From: Chitinophagaceae bacterium
GTDB lineage: Bacteria; Bacteroidota; Bacteroidia; Chitinophagales; Chitinophagaceae
Direction: 5' to 3'
Assembly: GCA_947483345.1 (NCBI GenBank)
Contig: CANKNL010000215.1
Span: 1 to 5,337 of the forward strand
Length of the DNA stretch: 5,337 nt
The position numbers and the translations under genes were made by a program. Positions 1-5,337 of this stretch are shown here, piece after piece; within the stretch, counting starts at the first letter, position 1, and the number at the start of each line of letters is the position of its first letter. Below the pieces are notes generated by a model. The model worked only from the letters and a program-made list of their open reading frames with translations. It did no database searches and was not told the DNA's origin.

Positions 1-180
1 AAACTTCGCTCATTATTAAAGCTGTTAAACACTTTTGATTCCCCGTTAAAATCAACTACAGTATTTGAAATAACCGAATTCCCCATTACACTCAGGGGCG
101 TACTTTCAAACGGACAGAATTTTAACCTGGAATTATATAAGTCTGCGAACTGGACTTTCAGGATCTTTATTAATAAATAA
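1..180 (+). CDS. C-terminal tail of an unidentified protein (5' end outside window)
   Basis: Frame 1 is open from the window edge to a TAA at 178-180, giving the last 59 residues of a protein whose start lies outside. The translated tail has alternating hydrophobic and polar residues typical of beta strands (for example FEITEF, FNLELY, WTFRIFI) and ends in INK. I do not recognise the family. In favour of this reading, the stop is followed within a few bases by a hairpin, and a plausible promoter for the next gene lies in the 94-base spacer. Against it, few codons begin with G, and all five serine codons are TCN, whereas the neighbouring genes use AGY often. A competing minus-strand frame, with an ATG at 227-225, is open across the same bases, so the strand is uncertain. 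Both cannot be relied on at once. Confidence 0.42.
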   Translation, partial: KLRSLLKLLNTFDSPLKSTTVFEITEFPITLRGVLSNGQNFNLELYKSANWTFRIFINK

Positions 181-184
181 TCTT

Positions 185-223
185 GCACTTCCTTTGTTAA
201 TCTTTTTGTAACAAGGAGCTTGC
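185..223. repeat. Bulged inverted repeat / hairpin after the upstream stop codon
   Basis: The arms CCTTTGTTA (191-199) and TAACAAGG (209-216) pair over eight base pairs with one bulged T. They enclose a nine-base T-rich loop at 200-208. The T190/A217 pair extends the stem, and after a small internal loop GCA (185-187) can pair with TGC (221-223). It begins five bases after the stop at 178-180, as a 3'-end hairpin would, but no T-run follows the right arm, so it is not a textbook intrinsic terminator. The loop contains the TTTG proposed as the -33 element of the next promoter, so it could instead act as a DNA operator. Its function is inference. Confidence 0.45.
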
Positions 224-234
224 CCATAACATTG
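205..234 (+). promoter_or_regulatory. Candidate Bacteroidota-type promoter for the lipoprotein gene
   Basis: TTTG at 205-208 and TAACATTG at 227-234 resemble the -33 (TTTG) and -7 (TAnnTTTG) elements of the primary sigma factor of Bacteroidota. The -7 box has one mismatch, and the 18-base spacing is about one base short of the usual range. Transcription would start near 240 and give a leader of roughly 35 bases before the ATG at 275. Confidence 0.4.
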
Positions 235-258
235 GCCCCTGTATTGTTCGTATATTAC

Positions 259-267
259 TAAAGGAGG
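259..267 (+). promoter_or_regulatory. Strong Shine-Dalgarno for the lipoprotein gene
   Basis: TAAAGGAGG lies seven bases before the ATG at 275 and is nearly a full complement of the 16S rRNA 3' end. It fixes the start. Bacteroidota generally make little use of Shine-Dalgarno pairing, and neither feoB nor the peptidase gene in this window has such a site, so this one stands out and suggests efficient initiation. Confidence 0.75.
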
Positions 268-274
268 AACCATT

Positions 275-1420
275 ATGAAATATATTTTTTACACTTTAAT
301 AAGTCTGGTTACTTTAGCCAGCTGTAAAACCAGTAAGGATTATTTATCACGAAGTGATAATGACCATACCCTGTTTGATGCCATTAAAACCTTAAAAAAA
401 CGCAGCAACGATACTGCTGCATTACAGGCATTGCCTGTTTTGTACAACCTGGCACAGCAACGTAACCTGCGCAAAATAAACAGCTACAGCAGCTCCAATG
501 AACTTGGTCGTTGGGATAAAATGATTGCCGGTTACAGCAGTTTGCAAGCCATGTACGATGCCATTACAGAAAACGATGCCGCCAGTACTGTAGTAAGCCC
601 TGTTAATTACCAGCAAACGATGTACGATGTAAAACAAAAGGCGGCGGCAGATTACTATGATATGGCCGCTGTTTTTTTAAACAAGCCGGGTCGCGATGAT
701 GCCAAAAAAGCCTATAACTATTTTAAAAAGGCTGATAAATTGATACCCGATTATAAAGATGCCAGATTGAAAATGGATGAGGCCTATCAACAGGCCATTG
801 TCATTGTGGTTATCAATCCGGTGCAGGATAATTCTTATTTCTTTAATAGCGGCTGGGGAAATTACGGCAGCAGCTACAGCAACGAATATTTTCAACAAAC
901 CTTGGTAAGGGAACTAAAAGGAACAAACAGCAGCCGCTATCCTGCACGTTTTTATACCGATTGGGAAGCGGGGCGTGATCATATACAACCCGACTGGGAA
1001 GTTAACCTTACCCTTAGAAATATGAATATGCCCAGGCCGCAAACCTATACCTATAACCGCCAGGTTAGCCAGCAGGTAGAAGTAGGTCGCGATACCAGTA
1101 ACAAAATTATTTACAAAACCGTGTATGCCACTGTAAATATTACAAAACAATCATTTACTGCGCATGCCGATATGGAAATAAATATAACGGAACTAACCAC
1201 CCATAAAAATATTACCTATTCTACTTTTAGAGAAGATTACAGGTGGGAGGAAGAACATGCCACTTATAGTGGCGACAGCCGTGCATTAGGCCATAACGAC
1301 TGGATGTTAATAAACAACAGCCATTATAACGAACCGCGTAAAGAAGATGTGTTGAATGAGTTGTACCGGAAATTATACCCACAGGTAAAAAGTAAAATTA
1401 GATATGCGGTGGATTGGTAG
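275..1420 (+). CDS. Putative TPR-containing lipoprotein of unknown function
   Basis: This is a 381-residue exported protein with a lipoprotein signal peptide: a charged start (MK), a hydrophobic core, and the lipobox L14-A15-S16-C17, with lipidation expected on Cys17. The residues after the Cys (KTSK) lack the acidic cluster of known Bacteroidota surface-export signals, so an inner-leaflet or periplasmic location is more likely, though this is weak evidence. Residues about 30-175 are helical. Residues about 120-172 have the spacing of a tetratricopeptide-like helix pair (AADYYDMA, then AYNYFKKADKLIPDYKDA). A strongly hydrophobic strand (IVIVVINPV, about 175-183) opens a second, beta-rich domain. 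It starts with a Tyr/Gly/Ser/Asn-rich stretch (185-206) and contains a motif around RWEEEHATYSGDSRAL. I do not recognise a named family. The start is fixed by the strong Shine-Dalgarno at 259-267. The gene appears to stand alone, with its own promoter, and converges on feoB. Confidence 0.93.
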   Translation: MKYIFYTLISLVTLASCKTSKDYLSRSDNDHTLFDAIKTLKKRSNDTAALQALPVLYNLAQQRNLRKINSYSSSNELGRWDKMIAGYSSLQAMYDAITENDAASTVVSPVNYQQTMYDVKQKAAADYYDMAAVFLNKPGRDDAKKAYNYFKKADKLIPDYKDARLKMDEAYQQAIVIVVINPVQDNSYFFNSGWGNYGSSYSNEYFQQTLVRELKGTNSSRYPARFYTDWEAGRDHIQPDWEVNLTLRNMNMPRPQTYTYNRQVSQQVEVGRDTSNKIIYKTVYATVNITKQSFTAHADMEINITELTTHKNITYSTFREDYRWEEEHATYSGDSRALGHNDWMLINNSHYNEPRKEDVLNELYRKLYPQVKSKIRYAVDW

Positions 1421-1525
1421 CAAGGATTAGTTGAAAGGAGAAAGGGGTTGAAAAAGAAATACTATTTTATTTTTTCCTCTTTTTATACTTTGCCCTCTTT
1501 GCCAAAATTCATTTTGATAATTTGC
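1421..1525. other. Convergent intergenic spacer, no clear terminator
   Basis: This 105-base gap separates the ends of two convergent genes, so both transcripts must stop here or overlap. A purine-rich run (about 1433-1459) is followed by a pyrimidine-rich run (about 1463-1500). They could fold as a weak two-part stem: AGAAAGGGG with CCTCTTTTT, and inside it AAGAAATA with TATTTTTT. The fold relies on A-T and G-T pairs and has no T-run directly after it, so I do not call a terminator. CTTTGCC occurs twice (1488-1494 and 1497-1503). Confidence 0.35.
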
Positions 1526-3643
1526 TTAGATAAAAATTCTATACACCAACCAGCTTATTAAATACGCGAGCCCGGTCATATATACCAACTGAATCATGGG
1601 CCATTTCCAGCTACGTGTTTCTCTTTTTACTACAGCCAGCGTACTCATACACTGCATGGCCAGTACATAAAAAATTAATAAGGATAACCCGGTAGCCAGG
1701 TTATACACTTTAGTACCGTCGGGCCTTTCGGCAACAGCCATTTTATGTCGCAATGTATTATTGTTACCCGCTTCTTCACCAACACTATACAAGGTAGCCA
1801 TAGTACCAACAAAAACTTCCCGGGCCGCAAAAGAGGTTATTAAGGCAATGCCTATTTTCCAATCGTAACCCAAAGGCCGTATAGCCGGTTCAATGGCTTT
1901 ACCTAAAGTACCTGCAAAAGAATTTTGTAATAATTCAGTTTTACGGTGTTTGTTTAGTTCGGCAGCCTGTTGTGGATTTTCTTTTATTAATTGTTGGTAC
2001 CTGGCCGTTACAGCAGCCATTTTTTCCGGGGGGCCATAAGTACTTAATGCCCATAATAACAGGCTGATCATCATTATAATTTTACCGGCGTCAAATACAA
2101 ATATTTTTGCCTTTTCAATCATCGTCGTCAAGGCATTCTTCCATCTGGGGGTACGGTAGGTTGGTAATTCCAAAATAAAAAAACTGCGCTCTGTACTTTT
2201 GATAAACCATTTCATTACCGAGGCAACGATCAGGGCCATAACGGTTCCCAATAAATACAGGCCCATCATCACCAGTCCCTGTAAACTTAAGAATCCGAAA
2301 TATAATTTTGAAGGAATAACCAGTGCGATTAAAATAGTGTACACCGGAAGTCTGGCACTACAACTCATTAATGGGGTAATCATAATAGTAAGTAACCGCT
2401 CCTTTTTATTCTCAATATTACGGGCACTCATGATAGCCGGCACAGCACAGGCAAAGCCACTGATCATTGGCATAACACTTTTACCATTCAGCCCCACCTT
2501 GCGCATTAACTTATCGGTAAGAAAACTGATACGGGCCATATATCCTGTATCTTCCAAAATGGTTACCAATCCAAACAGAATCATAATCTGTGGTATAAAA
2601 ATAACGATCCCGCTTAAACCGGCTACCACACCATTAATCAGCAGGTCGCTCCACCAGGTTAGCGGTAAAACATGGCTGAGTAAGCTGCCAAATTCTCCAA
2701 ACACCCATTCAATGCCATCCATAGGATATTTAGCAACCCAAAATACACTTTGAAAAAGCAGAAATAATACAACCATTAAAATGATATAGCCCCATCTGCG
2801 GTGCAGTAATAAATCATCAAGCCTTTCATTAAAAAGGGCTTTTTGCAGAGGGTCAGCTTCAATAACAGTTTGCTGCATAATATGTTTAATGCGTGCAAAC
2901 CGCTGCATGATCTCTTCGGCCTGTGTTTTGGTGGGATTAAAGGCATTGTCAATCTCAATCTGTTCCATAGTATCCTGCATGCCATCATCCATTAAAAAAT
3001 GTTCGTGGTTGATCAGGTAATGAACAGCCGTATAACTGCTGATTGCAGGATAATGCTTTTTAACCTGGTCAATGGCTTGTGCTGCCAATGCCTCACAATC
3101 AATAAAATTACGGGCCGGTGGCAGGATTAAATTATCGGCCGATTGTTCTAATACTTTTTTTAATTGCTCCAGCCCTTTATTTTTTCTTGGATTAACCGGA
3201 ACGATGGGTACCCCCAATTCTCTTTCCAGCCCGGGTATATTGATCTGCGTTCCCTTACGTTTTGCCAGGTCCATCATGGTAAGTGCAACCACAACCGGAA
3301 TGTTGAGGTCAATAATTTGAGAACAGAACAATAGATTGCGTTTTAAACTGCTGGCATCTGCTACCAATAAAACCATATCCGGTTTAATACTAGCATCCTG
3401 ATTTAATAATACCTTATAGGCCACCCACTCATCACTGCGTTTTGGATATAAACTATATGAACCAGGCAGGTCTATTATGGTAGCCGTAAGATCAGTACTG
3501 ATCTTACTTTCTCCCATTTTTTTATCTACGGTTACGCCCGGAAAATTACCAACCTGCTGATTTAAACCGGTTAAATAATTAAACAGTGAACTTTTACCGC
3601 TATTGGGATTACCGACTAATGCTATGTTTAAGTGTTTTGACAA
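1526..3643 (-). CDS. feoB: Ferrous iron transporter FeoB
   Basis: FeoB imports Fe(II) across the inner membrane, and its cytosolic G domain controls the membrane channel. The 705 residues are normal for the family. The N-terminal G domain has G1 GNPNSGKS (11-18), the G2 threonine T38 in GNFPGVTV, and G3 DLPG (58-61). G4 reads TMMD (122-125) instead of NxxD, and G5 reads NPR (151-153) instead of SA(K/R). A helical linker domain runs to about 283, and the membrane part starts near W284. The first gate holds GFACAVPAI with C399 and MSCSARLP with C428, the two cysteines conserved in FeoB gates. The second gate is SFAAREVFVG (about 604-613). The start is TTG (CAA at 3641-3643 on the plus strand). 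An in-frame TAA lies three codons upstream and the first Met is residue 43, beyond the P-loop, so TTG is the only sensible choice. No Shine-Dalgarno is visible, no feoA or feoC is adjacent, and I see no convincing Fur box. Confidence 0.97.
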   Translation of the reverse strand: MSKHLNIALVGNPNSGKSSLFNYLTGLNQQVGNFPGVTVDKKMGESKISTDLTATIIDLPGSYSLYPKRSDEWVAYKVLLNQDASIKPDMVLLVADASSLKRNLLFCSQIIDLNIPVVVALTMMDLAKRKGTQINIPGLERELGVPIVPVNPRKNKGLEQLKKVLEQSADNLILPPARNFIDCEALAAQAIDQVKKHYPAISSYTAVHYLINHEHFLMDDGMQDTMEQIEIDNAFNPTKTQAEEIMQRFARIKHIMQQTVIEADPLQKALFNERLDDLLLHRRWGYIILMVVLFLLFQSVFWVAKYPMDGIEWVFGEFGSLLSHVLPLTWWSDLLINGVVAGLSGIVIFIPQIMILFGLVTILEDTGYMARISFLTDKLMRKVGLNGKSVMPMISGFACAVPAIMSARNIENKKERLLTIMITPLMSCSARLPVYTILIALVIPSKLYFGFLSLQGLVMMGLYLLGTVMALIVASVMKWFIKSTERSFFILELPTYRTPRWKNALTTMIEKAKIFVFDAGKIIMMISLLLWALSTYGPPEKMAAVTARYQQLIKENPQQAAELNKHRKTELLQNSFAGTLGKAIEPAIRPLGYDWKIGIALITSFAAREVFVGTMATLYSVGEEAGNNNTLRHKMAVAERPDGTKVYNLATGLSLLIFYVLAMQCMSTLAVVKRETRSWKWPMIQLVYMTGLAYLISWLVYRIFI

Positions 3644-3652
3644 ATTTGATTA

Positions 3653-3660
3653 CAAAAATA
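3653..3660 (-). promoter_or_regulatory. Candidate -7 box P1 for feoB
   Basis: Read on the minus strand, these bases are TATTTTTG, an exact TAnnTTTG match. The box ends nine bases before the TTG start, so transcription from it would begin only a few bases ahead of the coding region, or at it. No clear -33 TTG lies 19-21 bases upstream, which lowers confidence. Confidence 0.35.
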
Positions 3661-3740
3661 ACAGTAAACCGTTGTACACAGTTACGAATTAAGAAAGATG
3701 AAGCAAGAATACGGAAATTTTTATTTTAACAGCTTTGTGA

Positions 3741-3770
3741 CTAATTTTTACATGGTAATTACAAATTTAG
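3741..3770. repeat. Imperfect palindrome in the divergent promoter region
   Basis: CTAATTTT (3741-3748) and AAATTTAG (3763-3770) are inverted copies with one mismatch in eight, separated by 14 bases. The dyad lies just upstream of the peptidase -7 box and contains the second feoB -7 candidate, so a regulator bound here could affect both genes. It is AT-rich and could be chance. Confidence 0.25.
3762..3769 (-). promoter_or_regulatory. Candidate -7 box P2 for feoB
   Basis: On the minus strand this reads TAAATTTG, an exact TAnnTTTG match. Transcription from here would give feoB a leader of about 110 bases, more usual for a gene starting with TTG than the near-leaderless transcript from P1. No good -33 element is seen upstream. 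Confidence 0.3.
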
Positions 3771-3783
3771 TCCTGCGCAGAGT

Positions 3784-3791
3784 TACCTTTG
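3784..3791 (+). promoter_or_regulatory. -7 box for the M28 peptidase gene
   Basis: TACCTTTG matches TAnnTTTG exactly and lies 25 bases before the ATG at 3817, so a leader of about 20 bases is expected. The -33 region is weak: TTAC at 3759-3762, at 21-base spacing, is the closest. The leader has no Shine-Dalgarno and is A-rich before the start, as is common in Bacteroidota. Confidence 0.5.
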
Positions 3792-3816
3792 TATCACTTC
3801 ATCAAACAAATCAATT

Positions 3817-5337
3817 ATGAAACGTCTTTTTTGGTTATTGCTTTTTATTTCAACTGTTGGTTCGGCACAAAAAGGCAGGAGGGCGCAAATAAAAGCAGAT
3901 AAGCTTACGATTACAGCTTTACAAAATCATATTGGTTTTTTGGCCGATGATAAACTGGAAGGAAGAAGAACCGGTACTGATGGTGAAAAAGCAGCTTATG
4001 AATATATCAGCAAAAATTTTAAAGAGGCAGGCCTCATAGCCAAGGCTGAAGATGGAAGTTATATTCAGCCGTTTGACGTGTATGAAGGGAAACAGATAAA
4101 TCCTTCAACGGCGTTTTCAATTAATGGCAACCTCCTTGTAACCCACGTAGATTATTTTCCATTAGCATACAGTGCCAATGGGAAATTAACCACATCGGCA
4201 GCCATAGCCATCCCCGAAAGCGGTTCGGTTTGGTTTTGGGACCTCAGGGACATACTGGAAGAAAATAAAAATAATCCGCATTTTGATCTGGAGGATGCGA
4301 TTGTAAAAAAGGTAGAGGTTGTAGCCACAAAAGGTGCAGCCACACTGATTATTCATAACAGTTCCGACATAAAAGACAATTTGAAATTTGAACCAAAATC
4401 AAAAACAGAAACGCAAAAAATACCCGTCTTGTTTATCAACAGTGACACAAAAAAGAAATGGTTAAATGAAGACATCAAATTTGCTGATCTTAAACTGGAA
4501 GTTTCTATCAGCGATAAGAAAAGAATTGGTCATAATGTTATTGGTTATATCGATAACGGTGCGATCAATACCATTATATTGGGAGCACATTACGATCACC
4601 TGGGTTATGGCGAAGATCATAACTCATTATATACGGGCAGTATCCCTCAAATTCATAATGGCGCCGATGACAACGCCAGTGGTACAGCTGCATTGATTGA
4701 ACTGAGTAAAAAAATTAAAAACTCAAAACTCAAAAACAATAATTATCTCTTTATTGCTTTTTCGGGTGAAGAGCTGGGTTTATTTGGCAGTAAATATTAT
4801 ACCGAACATCCCACCATTGATCTTACCAAAGCCAACTACATGATCAATATGGATATGATCGGCAGGCTTAATGACAGCACGCATGGCGTAACCATTGGTG
4901 GCTATGGTACATCTCCGGTATGGGGATCAGCACTTCCTTCAAAAGATAAATTTTTGAAAATTAATTTCGACAGCAGTGGCAGTGGACCCAGCGATCACAC
5001 TTCTTTTTACAGAAAGGATATGCCTGTTTTATTTTTCTTTACCGGTGCACACAGTGATTATCATAAACCCAGCGATGATGCAGATAAAATTAATTATTCG
5101 GGAGAACTGCTGTTGATAAAATACATGTACAATGTTCTTGTAAAAACCAACGATAAAGGGAAACTGGCATTTACCAAAACCAGGGAAACACAGGCGCAGG
5201 GAAAAAGGAGTTTTAGTGTTAGTATGGGTATCATGCCCGATTATACATTTAGTGGTACAGGAGTAAGGGCCGATGGCATCAGTGAAGGAAAAGCGGCTGA
5301 AAAAGCCGGCCTTAAAACGGGGGATGTGATTATACAA
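3817..5337 (+). CDS. Secreted M28-family zinc aminopeptidase with C-terminal PDZ domain (3' end outside window)
   Basis: The reading frame is open from ATG to the window edge (507 codons, no stop). Residues 1-17 form a signal peptide (MKRLFWLLLF core, GSA before Q18) for signal peptidase I, so the enzyme is exported. Residues about 109-230 fit a protease-associated insert, including GAATLIIHNS (173-182). The M28 catalytic domain begins near HNVIGYI (239-245) and holds all five expected metal ligands: H258 in GAHYDHLG, D284 in NGADDNASG, E319 in SGEELGL, D346 in NMDMIG and H416 in DYHKPSDD. E318 is the expected general base. M28 enzymes of this type remove N-terminal residues from peptides using two zinc ions, so a role in peptide scavenging is likely, but the substrate cannot be read from sequence. 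From about 466 a PDZ domain begins (SMGIMPDYTF, then KAGLKTGDVII) and is cut off by the window end. Any further C-terminal domain, such as a secretion signal, is not visible. The gene diverges from feoB and probably has its own promoter. Confidence 0.95.
   Translation, partial: MKRLFWLLLFISTVGSAQKGRRAQIKADKLTITALQNHIGFLADDKLEGRRTGTDGEKAAYEYISKNFKEAGLIAKAEDGSYIQPFDVYEGKQINPSTAFSINGNLLVTHVDYFPLAYSANGKLTTSAAIAIPESGSVWFWDLRDILEENKNNPHFDLEDAIVKKVEVVATKGAATLIIHNSSDIKDNLKFEPKSKTETQKIPVLFINSDTKKKWLNEDIKFADLKLEVSISDKKRIGHNVIGYIDNGAINTIILGAHYDHLGYGEDHNSLYTGSIPQIHNGADDNASGTAALIELSKKIKNSKLKNNNYLFIAFSGEELGLFGSKYYTEHPTIDLTKANYMINMDMIGRLNDSTHGVTIGGYGTSPVWGSALPSKDKFLKINFDSSGSGPSDHTSFYRKDMPVLFFFTGAHSDYHKPSDDADKINYSGELLLIKYMYNVLVKTNDKGKLAFTKTRETQAQGKRSFSVSMGIMPDYTFSGTGVRADGISEGKAAEKAGLKTGDVIIQ

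Noticed and set aside
1501..1516. CAAAATTCATTTTG, considered as a terminator stem for feoB
   Set aside because: The six-base arms leave a two-base loop, too tight for a stable hairpin, and the stem is almost all A-T with no suitable T-run.
2199..2753. 184-codon plus-strand open frame inside feoB
   Set aside because: It is antisense to a highly conserved membrane region of feoB, shares third codon positions with it (which favours long shadow frames), and its translation has no recognisable features.
3661..3690. TGTACA-centred partial dyad upstream of feoB, considered as a Fur-like operator
   Set aside because: Only the central six bases and scattered outer pairs match, and it does not resemble the Fur consensus.
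4717..4737. Tandem AAAACTC heptamer in an A-rich stretch, considered as a slippage (phase-variation) site
   Set aside because: There are only two full copies plus a partial one, too few for contingency slippage. It encodes a Lys/Asn-rich linker that is ordinary for AT-rich genomes.
5029..5337. 102-codon minus-strand open frame at the right edge
   Set aside because: It is antisense to the M28 metal-ligand region and PDZ domain, whose plus-strand translation is clearly real.
1..5337. Search for a mobile element, CRISPR array, toxin-antitoxin pair or defence system
   Set aside because: No transposase, integrase, terminal repeats, regularly spaced repeats or small paired genes are visible. Codon use looks similar across the three main genes.

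Overview
The window looks like a chromosomal segment from a Bacteroidota species, probably near Chitinophagaceae. The DNA is AT-rich, and the intergenic spaces carry the -7 promoter consensus of that phylum (TAnnTTTG). It encodes a lipoprotein with a short SC-type lipobox, a FeoB, and a secreted M28 peptidase with a C-terminal PDZ domain, a layout I know from Bacteroidota. The placement rests on pattern recognition, not on a search.

Layout: positions 1-180 are probably the 3' tail of a plus-strand gene that starts outside the window, although an antisense reading starting at 227 is also open. Positions 181-274 are a short spacer with a bulged hairpin, a candidate promoter and a strong Shine-Dalgarno. 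Positions 275-1420 (+) encode a 381-residue lipoprotein of unknown function. Positions 1421-1525 separate it from the convergent feoB gene (1526-3643, minus), which encodes the 705-residue ferrous iron transporter and starts with TTG. Positions 3644-3816 are a divergent promoter region with three exact TAnnTTTG boxes. From 3817 to the window edge (+) runs a secreted M28 zinc aminopeptidase whose PDZ domain is cut off by the window end.

The three main genes do not form an operon: feoB is alone between a convergent and a divergent neighbour, and no feoA or feoC is present. All three products belong to the cell envelope (inner membrane iron import, a lipoprotein, an exported peptidase), but nothing in the sequence ties them to one pathway. 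I see no mobile element, tRNA, rRNA, CRISPR array or defence gene. I find no evidence for a new multi-gene system. The most interesting points are the non-canonical guanine-recognition motifs of this FeoB, its TTG start next to a promoter box, and the unassigned lipoprotein.
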